Shown one piece after another: positions 44,722 to 52,207 of a stretch of 64,000 nt of DNA. The number at the start of each line of letters is the position of its first letter. Position 1 is the stretch's first letter. The translations under genes and the position numbers were made by a program. The DNA comes from an uncultured Oscillospiraceae bacterium (GTDB taxonomy: Bacteria > Bacillota > Clostridia > Oscillospirales > Ruminococcaceae): the NCBI GenBank assembly GCA_949743955.1, contig CATJVQ010000042.1:1-64000 (forward strand), read 5' to 3'. The notes beneath the pieces are model-generated. The model did no database searches. It saw only the letters and a program-made list of their open reading frames with translations, and was not told where the DNA came from.

Positions 44722-45636
44722 TTACTCTTCCGGCAACCTCTCAACAGCGCGCAGCTTCGCGCTGTGGGATCGGGGATTCACCTGAAGTTCCTCTTCCCCT
44801 GGCAGGATGGGTTTTCTGGATACGGCCCGCGCACGCGGGGCATGCCCGCAGATACACACCGGACACTCCGGCGGACAGACACATCCTCTGCAAAGGCTGG
44901 CAAACGCCTGCTTGACGATGCGATCCTCCAGCGAATGAAATGTGATAACCGCAAAACGCCCCCCCGGACGCAGCCTCTCAAACGCAACAGACAGGCACTC
45001 GCTGAGTGCCTCCAGCTCCCCGTTGACCGCAATGCGCAGCGCCTGAAACACACGCTTGGCCGGATGGCCGCCCGTCCGTCTGGCTGGAGCGGGAATGCTC
45101 TCACGGATGATTTCAGAAAGCTGCCCCGTTGTCTCGAGGGGGGCCCTTTCCCGGCGAAGGACAATACTGCGTGCTATAGGCCGCGAAAACCGTTCCTCAC
45201 CGTACTCCCAAAATATCCGGGAAAGCGCTGCCTCGTCCCAAGTGTTCACAATATCCCGGGCACTGAGCCCTTCACCGCTCATGCGCATATCCAGCGGGCC
45301 GTCCATATGATAGGAAAACCCTCTCTCCGCCATGTCGAGCTGATGGGAGGACACCCCCAGATCCAGCAGGATACCGTCAACCGCCGCGATGCCCAGTGTA
45401 TCGAGCAGCCGCGGAATATGCCGGAAATCCTCCCGGAAAACCTCTGCCGACAGGCCGCCAAGGCGCTTTGTGAGCACCGCCACCGCGTCCGGATCCTTGT
45501 CGAGCGCCAGAAGGCGCCCCCCCTCGGTGAGCTGCCGGGCGATGCGGGCGCTGTGTCCGCCGCCACCGGCTGTCCCATCGATATAAATGCCGTCCGGGCG
45601 GACAGCGAGCGCCCCTACCGCTTCATGCAGCAGCAC
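44722..45636 (-). CDS. rsmH: 16S rRNA m4C1402 methyltransferase RsmH
   Basis: Methylates N4 of C1402 in 16S rRNA using AdoMet. The 304 residues from the GTG at 45636 include GIYIDGTAGGGGHSARI, ILLDLGVSSHQLD, HPAKRVFQALRIAVNGELE and the C-terminal HSLEDRIVKQ. The conserved start of the family (FxHxSVLLxE) begins upstream of this GTG as FSHVSVLLHE, in frame, but no start codon lies in that frame before it. A start with a ribosome site exists in the next frame, which stops at 45648 or so. A one-base loss in the TTTT run at 45648-45651 would explain this. Confidence 0.93.
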   Translation of the reverse strand: MLLHEAVGALAVRPDGIYIDGTAGGGGHSARIARQLTEGGRLLALDKDPDAVAVLTKRLGGLSAEVFREDFRHIPRLLDTLGIAAVDGILLDLGVSSHQLDMAERGFSYHMDGPLDMRMSGEGLSARDIVNTWDEAALSRIFWEYGEERFSRPIARSIVLRRERAPLETTGQLSEIIRESIPAPARRTGGHPAKRVFQALRIAVNGELEALSECLSVAFERLRPGGRFAVITFHSLEDRIVKQAFASLCRGCVCPPECPVCICGHAPRARAVSRKPILPGEEELQVNPRSHSAKLRAVERLPEE

Positions 45637-45713
45637 GCTTACATGCGAAAATCTATCCCCGCTTTCTCCCGTATCCGCCGCACTCCTTCCCTTTTCAGGT
45701 ACATCGTGTACAT

Positions 45714-46133
45714 TCAGAAGCCGAGCTCGTCCATCGCATCGGCGATCATGTCAGCGGTCAGTTCGCCGGATGCAGCGTCGTAAGCGGCCTTATCCCAAAT
45801 CTCCGCCCGGTTGGATGCGCCGATGATGGCAACTTCCTTCTGCAGCCCGGCATACTCCCGCAGATTCTGCGGGATCAGAATACGGCCCTGCCTGTCCGGC
45901 TCCACCTCAACGGCGCCTGCGAAAAGGAACCTCTGAAGCGCCCGCGCTTTAGAGAGCGGCATGGCGTTTATTTTTTCCTCAAGCCTGCCCCACTCCTCTG
46001 CCGAATAGACAAACAAGCAGTTATCCAGCCCGCGTGTCACGATAAAACTTTCTCCAAAATGGCGCAGAAGCTTGACGGGAAAATTGACACGCCCTTTTAC
46101 ATCGATGGTGTGCGTGTATTCACCAATTAACAC
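45714..46133 (-). CDS. mraZ: Transcriptional regulator MraZ
   Basis: DNA-binding protein of the SpoVT/AbrB-like fold that controls its own division cluster. The 139 residues contain the two half-repeats with IDVKGRVNFPVKLL and VEPDRQGRILIPQNLREYAG. The start is GTG at 46133 with GGGAGG ten bases upstream; 20 further in-frame codons lie in the operator region. First gene of the cluster, directly behind its own candidate binding repeats. Confidence 0.95.
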   Translation of the reverse strand: MLIGEYTHTIDVKGRVNFPVKLLRHFGESFIVTRGLDNCLFVYSAEEWGRLEEKINAMPLSKARALQRFLFAGAVEVEPDRQGRILIPQNLREYAGLQKEVAIIGASNRAEIWDKAAYDAASGELTADMIADAMDELGF

Positions 46134-46177
46134 GTTCCCACCGCCTCCCGTCTCAAGAAAAAGGCATGGGCTATATA

Positions 46178-46202
46178 ACCCACTTTCCCCCACTTTGCAC
46201 CA
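46178..46202 (-). promoter_or_regulatory. MraZ box (three TGGNG/TGGGN repeats)
   Basis: On the minus strand TGGTG, TGGGG and TGGGT recur exactly every ten bases, joined by CAAAG and GAAAG spacers. MraZ is known to bind such TGGGN repeats upstream of its own gene. They start just after the -10 at 46213-46218, so binding would block transcription. Confidence 0.8.
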
Positions 46203-46212
46203 CTATATATAG

Positions 46213-46240
46213 ATTATACACCTTTGCCATAAAATTGCAA
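46213..46240 (-). promoter_or_regulatory. Promoter of the mraZ division cluster
   Basis: Minus-strand TTGCAA (46240-46235), a 16-base spacer and TATAAT (46218-46213). Confidence 0.75.
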
Positions 46241-46427
46241 GGGGCTTTTTTGATTCTTTCATGGCGGAATTTCGACCGTTTAGAGAAAGTTTCGTTTATT
46301 TTTTTACTTTGTTCACAAAAAACGCCAGAAATTAAAGATGAGGTAAACTCCCCTTCTTCATTCCCGCAAATTTCACGGGAATGTTTCCCATCTAGAATAT
46401 ACTCCCTAAATATATGGGTTCAGCCGC

Positions 46428-46456
46428 TTGCCGTGTGTACCGCAATGTGGTATTAT
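46428..46456 (+). promoter_or_regulatory. Promoter of the CHASE2-cyclase operon
   Basis: TTGCCG, a 17-base spacer and TATTAT, giving a leader of about 70 bases before the ATG at 46534. Confidence 0.6.
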
Positions 46457-46533
46457 ATGAAATGGTAGAAACTGCATAGATAAAGAGAATCGGAAAGTCT
46501 GTGGGCAAAGGGCAGGAAGAAAGAGGGGACAGC

Positions 46534-48357
46534 ATGGATAAAAAAAGAAATCTCCAGCTCCCGCCGGCCGTCTGGGCGTTTGCTGCCGCGATTGTAATGA
46601 CCCTTTTGGCGGGCATAGGTGTGCTGAGAAGGGCAGATTTCTCTGTATCGGATGCCTTATACCAGAGCCGCGAGGCGTCCGACGGGGATATCGCTATCGT
46701 TGAGATTGATCAGCGTGCGCTCGAGGACATCGGGCCCTACAAGGAGTGGGGGCGGGATATCTTCGCGCAGACAATCAATACACTCAATATGTCCGAGGAC
46801 TGCCGCCCGGCGGTGATCTGCCTGGATGTCCTCTTCACCGGCGAGACCAATCCAGAGGCGGACGCCTCTCTTCTCGAGGCGGCGGGGCGCTACGGAAACG
46901 TCGCCTTTGCCTGCGCGGCGGAGTTCGGAACCGCCCTCGTTGAGGGACCCGACGGAACGCAGCGCCTGGATCCCTTCTCCATATTGGATTTCAGCCTGCC
47001 CTATGAGGCGCTGCGGGAGGCATCGATGCAGGGACACATTAACACCATGCAGGATGTGGATGGTGTCCTTCGCCACCATATGCTCACACTCACCCTCCCT
47101 GACGGGACCACATACCCATCTTTGGCGCTGCTGGCGGCGGAGAAATATCAGGAATACCACGGTCTCCCGCCAGTGACGCTTCCTCCCACCGACAGCCGGA
47201 ATTTCTGGTATGTCCCCTTCTGCGGCCTTCCTGGGGATTTTGATGAGTCCATCTCAGTTTCCGACGTGATCTCCGGGGTTGTTCCGCCGGAATATTTCGC
47301 GGGGAAAATCGTTTTCATCGGCCCCTATGCAACCGGCCTTCAGGATAGTTTCATCACTGCCGCCGACCATGCCCAGCTCATGTACGGCGTGGAATATCAG
47401 GCCAACGCCGTACAGGCGCTGCTGTGGGGGGATTATGCCAAAGAGGCACCGGATTCCTTCCAGCTCATTCTTCTCTTTGTTCTGCTGCTTCTGGGCTTTG
47501 CAGGGTTCTGGCGGCGGGCCGTGCGCTTTACAACCGTGCTCTGGGCCCTCATCTGCGGCGGCTGGGTCGCTTTCTGTAAAGGAGCGTATCATTTCGGATG
47601 GATATTCCATGTCCTGTGGGTCCCCGTAGGTATTTCCATCCTGTACATAGGCTGTCTGGCATTTAACTATATTCGCGCCGTGATGGAGCGGCGGCACATC
47701 ACCAGCACATTCCAGCGCTATGTCGCACCGGAGATTGTGCGGGAGATTCTCAAGGATGACGAGGCCCTTGAGCTGGGAGGAAGACTGGTGAACATTGCGG
47801 TTCTCTTCGTGGATGTGCGCGGATTCACCACCATGTCCGAGCTGCTCGATCCGGAGCAGGTCGTGGAGATCCTCAACCGTTATCTGACACTCATCTCCGA
47901 CTGCATTCTGCGCAATAAGGGGACGCTGGACAAATTCGTCGGGGATGCCGCCATGGCCTTCTGGGGCGCGCCCCTGCCGCAGGAGGATTACGTCATGCAC
48001 GCGGCGCAGGCGGCAATGGACATGGTGCACGGCTCGGAGGAACTCTCCAAGGAGCTGATGGAGCGCTACGGGCGCACTGTCTCCTTCGGTGTCGGCATCC
48101 ATCTGGGGCCAGCGGTTGTGGGCAATATCGGTTCGCCTCAGCGCATGGATTATACCGCCATCGGCGACACGGTGAACACCTCTGCCCGCCTGGAAGCGAA
48201 TGCCCCCGGTGGAACTGTCTACATCTCCCGAGCGGTCGCGGACGCGCTCGAAGGGCGTATCCGTGTCCATTCTCTCGGTGATACCATCAAATTAAAAGGG
48301 AAAAAGGAGGGGTTCGAAATCCTAACCCTCGATGAGATTCTGCCATTCCATAACTGA
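46534..48357 (+). CDS. CHASE2-domain transmembrane adenylate cyclase (class III)
   Basis: A 607-residue sensor enzyme. One membrane helix (about 13-31) leads to an extracytoplasmic CHASE2 domain (about 35-300, with IVEIDQRALEDIGPY and the end YGVEYQANAVQALLWGD). Three helices follow (about 308-325, 330-348 and 358-380), then a cyclase catalytic domain (about 417-600). All six class III residues are present: metal Asp427 and Asp471, adenine-reading Lys467 and Asp539, transition-state Asn548 and Arg552. It should therefore make cAMP rather than cGMP and should be active. The start at 46534 follows AGAGGGG. First gene of a four-gene operon with three exported proteins. Confidence 0.93.
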   Translation: MDKKRNLQLPPAVWAFAAAIVMTLLAGIGVLRRADFSVSDALYQSREASDGDIAIVEIDQRALEDIGPYKEWGRDIFAQTINTLNMSEDCRPAVICLDVLFTGETNPEADASLLEAAGRYGNVAFACAAEFGTALVEGPDGTQRLDPFSILDFSLPYEALREASMQGHINTMQDVDGVLRHHMLTLTLPDGTTYPSLALLAAEKYQEYHGLPPVTLPPTDSRNFWYVPFCGLPGDFDESISVSDVISGVVPPEYFAGKIVFIGPYATGLQDSFITAADHAQLMYGVEYQANAVQALLWGDYAKEAPDSFQLILLFVLLLLGFAGFWRRAVRFTTVLWALICGGWVAFCKGAYHFGWIFHVLWVPVGISILYIGCLAFNYIRAVMERRHITSTFQRYVAPEIVREILKDDEALELGGRLVNIAVLFVDVRGFTTMSELLDPEQVVEILNRYLTLISDCILRNKGTLDKFVGDAAMAFWGAPLPQEDYVMHAAQAAMDMVHGSEELSKELMERYGRTVSFGVGIHLGPAVVGNIGSPQRMDYTAIGDTVNTSARLEANAPGGTVYISRAVADALEGRIRVHSLGDTIKLKGKKEGFEILTLDEILPFHN

Positions 48358-48371
48358 TTAGGAGGGAGCTT

Positions 48372-49406
48372 ATGAAAAGAAAACTGGCTGCTCGGCGACT
48401 CTGGGCACTGCTGCTGGTTTGCGCGATGTCCCTGTCGTGCGCTCTCACAGCTTCGGCCCAGTCCGCCAAGGCGGCCTCCATGCAGCTGATGAAAACGGAG
48501 GGGACTGTCCATGTCTCCAATAACACAGGCAAGGATCTGCCGCTCCTCGAAAAAATGCGCCTGTATAACGGCTACACCATCACCACCGGCGCGGCCAGCT
48601 ACGCCTGGATCAATCTCGACGATACCAAGCTCATTAAGATGGATGCCCTCAGCCAAATCAGTGTGCACAAAAGCGGGAAGAAGCTGGAGGTCCGTGTGGA
48701 CTCCGGCATGCTGTTCTTCGATATCTCCGAGCCCCTCGCCGACGACGAAACATTGAATATCCGCACTTCCACCACCATCGTGGGCATCCGGGGCACAAGC
48801 GGCTATTTCGGTTACAACTCCCTCAGGACAAAGTCTAATCTGCACATGGTGAACTCTCCAGGCGAGATTCAGCTCGGTGTTACGGACGGGAAGGTGATCT
48901 GCCGCATACCAAACATGAAGTCCTCTCAAGTCGTAAAGAACGGCCAGGGAATCAAATTGGAGGTCAATAGTCACATCGCACCTACGCCGACAAAAATTAC
49001 GGTGGTAGACATCCCGGGTTTTGCCGCGATGCAGATTGCCAGCAATCCCGATCTGGCTCAGCGGGTGGAGAGTGCTACCGGCCTAAAAATTCCAAAAGAG
49101 GCTGCCAAGACAGAGCTTATAAGCGATCAAAAAACCGTCCAGCAGGCGCTGGACATTATCAAATCGCAGATGCCGAAGAATGTCAACATTTCCACCTCGC
49201 CCGTGTGGGGAGAAAGTTCCTTCCCGCCGGCCGCGGAGACCTCCCCGGCATCCTCTAAGAGCGAGAAACCTTCCTCCAGCGAGGCTTCGGATGCGGATGA
49301 ATCTTCCTCATCCTCCCCGCCGGTCAGCTCCGAATTAACCATGCCCGTTTCCGCTTCCGAAATTCAGGAGGCCCTGGATGTACACGACAGGGTCCGTGTT
49401 GATTAG
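48372..49406 (+). CDS. Secreted FecR-domain protein
   Basis: A 344-residue exported protein. A signal peptide (1 to about 29, ending TASAQ) is followed by a FecR-like beta domain (about 36-190): GTVHVSNNTGKDLPLLEKM, YTITTGAASYAWINLDD, ISVHKSGKKLEVRVDSGMLFF and IRTSTTIVGIRGTSGYFG, the usual last strand. After a linker (about 195-265) the C-terminal part is Ser, Pro and Glu rich and probably disordered. FecR domains relay extracytoplasmic signals to a membrane partner; here the neighbour 14 bases upstream is the CHASE2 cyclase, so it may be that partner. Confidence 0.88.
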   Translation: MKRKLAARRLWALLLVCAMSLSCALTASAQSAKAASMQLMKTEGTVHVSNNTGKDLPLLEKMRLYNGYTITTGAASYAWINLDDTKLIKMDALSQISVHKSGKKLEVRVDSGMLFFDISEPLADDETLNIRTSTTIVGIRGTSGYFGYNSLRTKSNLHMVNSPGEIQLGVTDGKVICRIPNMKSSQVVKNGQGIKLEVNSHIAPTPTKITVVDIPGFAAMQIASNPDLAQRVESATGLKIPKEAAKTELISDQKTVQQALDIIKSQMPKNVNISTSPVWGESSFPPAAETSPASSKSEKPSSSEASDADESSSSSPPVSSELTMPVSASEIQEALDVHDRVRVD

Positions 49407-49423
49407 TAAGGGGGAAATCTTTT

Positions 49424-50290
49424 ATGTGGAAACGAATTTTAGCGGTTTACGCTGTTTTCTGTCTGATCTTCTGCGTCACAATGAGCGTCCTGTCTGAAAC
49501 GGCATCTGCGGAACCGACTGACAGTACGGGATCCTCCTCGGATCCGGGTTCTTCTGACAGCTCGGGCTCTGAAGAGGAGTCCTCCCCCACTCCGGAAGAG
49601 CCTCCGATTGATCCTCCCCCCAGCAGTGAGGATTCCTCCTCGGAGCCAAGTTCTTCTGACAGCACAAGTTCTGAATGGGAATCATCTTCGGAGCCTTCGA
49701 GCGATATAGAGGATCCGCCAATCGATCCCCCTTCCTCCAGCGAGGATTCATCCTCGTCGTCCTCTTCCGTTGTTCCCCCCATTACTCCTCCGGCGCTTCC
49801 GGCTCGGGATGAGCTTGTAGATTTTGATCAGAGCTTAAGCATTGCGTCCGGAAAAACGCTCGAGCTCGGGAGCGGTGTCAGCATCAGTGTGGCGGACGGC
49901 ATGTCCATGACGGTAAACGGCACACTGGAGATGTCGCGGCTCCTTGTCAATAACGGATCCCTGCGTGTGAGCGGCAGCGCCGCCCTTGGGGAAGGACTTC
50001 TCAATGACAGCGGAACACTCAGCCTCACTGGAGGAGAAATCCGTTCCGGTTCTTCCTCGGGAACCGTGTGGAACGAAGGCGGCACGCTCCGCCTGACTGG
50101 CGGAACCATCACCAACACGGGCAGCGGCCCGGCGCTGTATCTGTCGAGCGCGCCTTCCGGTTGGGAACACACGTCCGTTATCCGCAGCCGTTCAGAGTAT
50201 CCGGTCCTAGTCGGCGGAGTGCCCTATGTGCCTGACGGATACGAGATAGCCCAGTCCGGCGACGGTTATTATTATCTGTCCAGAATATAA
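49424..50290 (+). CDS. Secreted Ser/Pro-rich protein with a beta-solenoid-like C-terminal half
   Basis: A 288-residue exported protein of unknown function. Signal peptide to about residue 29 (TASAE), then about 95 residues of low complexity rich in Ser, Glu, Asp and Pro, with repeats of PPIDPP. The C-terminal half (from about 135) has regular short strands (LELGSGVSISVADGMSMTVNGTLEMS, GTLSLTGGEI, GTLRLTGGTI) in steps like right-handed beta-helix or filamentous-adhesin folds. No sorting signal is seen. Third gene of the cyclase operon, 17 bases after the FecR gene. Confidence 0.8.
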   Translation: MWKRILAVYAVFCLIFCVTMSVLSETASAEPTDSTGSSSDPGSSDSSGSEEESSPTPEEPPIDPPPSSEDSSSEPSSSDSTSSEWESSSEPSSDIEDPPIDPPSSSEDSSSSSSSVVPPITPPALPARDELVDFDQSLSIASGKTLELGSGVSISVADGMSMTVNGTLEMSRLLVNNGSLRVSGSAALGEGLLNDSGTLSLTGGEIRSGSSSGTVWNEGGTLRLTGGTITNTGSGPALYLSSAPSGWEHTSVIRSRSEYPVLVGGVPYVPDGYEIAQSGDGYYYLSRI

Positions 50291-50311
50291 TAAAGAAAGG
50301 AGAGATTCTCA

Positions 50312-51244
50312 ATGAAAAAATGGATCGCAGCCCTCTGCTTCTCCCTTTCTGCGGCACTGACACTGTCCGCAGGGGCCGCGAACGCAGATATGCAGAGCTT
50401 AATCGACGTGATGTGCGCCCCCTCCGGGATAGCCGCCGTGAACGACGGCGGGTTCCTCGTTACCGACACCTATAATAAGGTGATCCACCTTGTCCGGGAC
50501 GGTAAAAGCACGGTGTACGCCGGCGCGAAAACACAGGCCGATCTCTATGGGGAACCCATCGGCGGCTATAACGATGCAAGCCTTAAGAGGAGCTACTTCT
50601 CAGAGCCGTGGGATATCGTGCCGTTTATGAACGGATGGGCCGTGTCCGATGCATCCAACAATGCCATACGGCTGATTCGTTCCGGGAAGGTACAGACTGT
50701 CAACGCCAAAATCGCGGGACAGCGCAATGCTGTGAAGTTCAACCACCCCACCGGCCTGGCCAGCGATGAAAACGGCAACCTCTATGTGGCGGATACACAT
50801 AACAACCTTATCCGCCAGATTACACCCGAGGGTGTCGCCAGCACGTTTATTTCAGGGCTGTCGGAACCGACAGCCCTGTTCTGGAAAAACGATGCTCTCT
50901 ATGCTGCGGAGACCGGAAAGCACCGGATCGTGAAAATCAAGGACGGAAAGAGCGTCCTCGTGGCCGGAACCGGGACGGAAGGCTTTGCGGATGGGGCAGC
51001 CGGGCAGGCCTCCTTCTCTTCCCCGCAGGGCATCACTGTGGACGGAAACGGCGTCGTCTACGTTTCTGACACCGGCAACAGCGCCGTGCGCAAAATCGCA
51101 AACGGCTATGTGACGACACTAGCAGCGCAGGATCGCGGGGAGATGAGCTTCGGCCTAGCCGCCCCGACCGGCATCCTGCTGCGGGAAAACGTGCTGTATG
51201 TGTGCGACCCGTTCTCCCGGAAAATTTTCTCGTTCACTCTGTAA
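50312..51244 (+). CDS. Secreted NHL-repeat beta-propeller protein
   Basis: A 310-residue exported protein. Signal peptide to about residue 26 (GAANA), then about six NHL units: PSGIAAVNDGGFLVTDTYNKVIHLV, PTGLASDENGNLYVADTHNNLIRQI, PQGITVDGNGVVYVSDTGNSAVRKI and others, spaced about 45-50 residues. NHL propellers bind proteins, sugars or peptides. It contains no catalytic motif. Last gene of the CHASE2-cyclase operon, 21 bases after the previous gene. A hairpin follows its stop, but it has a U-run only on the opposite strand. Confidence 0.88.
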   Translation: MKKWIAALCFSLSAALTLSAGAANADMQSLIDVMCAPSGIAAVNDGGFLVTDTYNKVIHLVRDGKSTVYAGAKTQADLYGEPIGGYNDASLKRSYFSEPWDIVPFMNGWAVSDASNNAIRLIRSGKVQTVNAKIAGQRNAVKFNHPTGLASDENGNLYVADTHNNLIRQITPEGVASTFISGLSEPTALFWKNDALYAAETGKHRIVKIKDGKSVLVAGTGTEGFADGAAGQASFSSPQGITVDGNGVVYVSDTGNSAVRKIANGYVTTLAAQDRGEMSFGLAAPTGILLRENVLYVCDPFSRKIFSFTL

Positions 51245-51251
51245 GTGAAAA

Positions 51252-51281
51252 GGAGTGAGTCTGTTAAAACAGGCCCACTCC
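51252..51281 (-). terminator. Terminator of the TSUP gene, between converging genes
   Basis: GGAGTG...CTGTT pairs with AACAG...CACTCC over about 13 bases with small imperfections. On the minus strand it is followed by CCTTTTCAC; on the plus strand only by CTAAAACG. The TSUP stop codon lies inside it. Confidence 0.7.
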
Positions 51282-52037
51282 TAAAACGACAACGCCGAGC
51301 AGAATCAATACAATGCCTACCACCCGGTTGAGTGTCTTATTATCCGCCCTGTTGGCAATTTTAGCCGCAATCCTTGCCCACAGAAATGTGAACAGCACGC
51401 ACAGCACTAGGCAGGATATATCGGGAAGCCCGCCGATTGAGAAATGGCTGACAGCTCCGGTCAGAGCGGTAAAGGTCATGATAAAGACACTGGTGCCGAC
51501 CGCCATTTTCAGTTCGTATCCGAGCATGCTGGTCAGCACTAGCAGCATCATCATGCCGCCTCCCGCGCCGATAAAGCCGCAGATAAGGCCGATTCCCGCG
51601 CCGCCAAGTATGGACTTGCGGCGCCGCACCTTGGTGCTGACTGCCGCCATGGTTTCTTGTGTCGTCATGACAGGCTTGATTACAAATTTTATCCCCAGAA
51701 GCATGGTCATGAACACCGAGAAATTCCCCATCGCGGAATTCGGGACAAGGCTCGCCAGAAAACTGCCGGCTACTGTAAAAATCAGGACAAATGTCATCAT
51801 CAGGAGGCTGTTTCTGACATCGAGGTTTTTGTTTTTGTGGTAGGTATATGCGCTGATCGCGCTGGCCAGCACGTCGCTCGCGAGCGCGATGCCCACCGCC
51901 TCATAGGCCGGCAGCCCCATAAACGTGATGAGCACCGGTGAGAGTACCGCCGCCGCACTCATCCCTGCAAAGCCTGTCCCTATCCCCGCTCCGGCGCCGC
52001 CCAGAAGACAGACGAGCGTTTCCTTTAAAAACTCCAT
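51264..52037 (-). CDS. TSUP family membrane permease (TauE/SafE type)
   Basis: A 257-residue protein with eight membrane helices. Family loops are GAGAGIGTGFAGMSAAAVLSP near the start and GLICGFIGAGGGMMMLLVL in the middle, the two inverted repeats. Members carry sulfite, sulfonates, thiosulfate or other small organic anions; substrate here unknown. The start at 52037 follows GGGAGGAAAGGAA. The longer frame covers the promoter. Confidence 0.92.
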   Translation of the reverse strand: MEFLKETLVCLLGGAGAGIGTGFAGMSAAAVLSPVLITFMGLPAYEAVGIALASDVLASAISAYTYHKNKNLDVRNSLLMMTFVLIFTVAGSFLASLVPNSAMGNFSVFMTMLLGIKFVIKPVMTTQETMAAVSTKVRRRKSILGGAGIGLICGFIGAGGGMMMLLVLTSMLGYELKMAVGTSVFIMTFTALTGAVSHFSIGGLPDISCLVLCVLFTFLWARIAAKIANRADNKTLNRVVGIVLILLGVVVLGVGLF

Positions 52038-52069
52038 TTCCTTTCCTCCCGTCAATCGAATATTGGAGT

Positions 52070-52099
52070 ATTGTAGTATAATCATATTCCTCTTGTCAA
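52070..52099 (-). promoter_or_regulatory. Promoter for the TSUP gene
   Basis: Minus-strand TTGACA (52099-52094), an 18-base spacer and TACAAT (52075-52070). Confidence 0.75.
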
Positions 52100-52207
52100 T
52101 TTGTTGTTGTGTCATAACCTTGTCCGTTTCGTTAAATTTTAATGAATGTGTATTGGAAAATCCTAATAACGCAGCATTCGTTATCACCGGGAAAGAAGAC
52201 TGAATTT

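Larger units (their letters stand above)
46134..46533. other. Divergent control region between mraZ and the adenylate cyclase operon
   Basis: About 400 bases without a gene. It contains the mraZ repeats and promoter on the minus strand (46178-46240) and the cyclase promoter on the plus strand (46428-46456). The stretch between (about 46245-46425) is AT-rich and shows no further feature that I could name. Confidence 0.55.

Noticed and set aside
48372-50290. Low-complexity Ser/Asp/Pro runs as possible repeat arrays or CRISPR-like repeats
   Set aside because: They are in frame within signal-peptide proteins and vary in codons; there are no regular repeat-spacer units. No CRISPR array was seen anywhere in the window.
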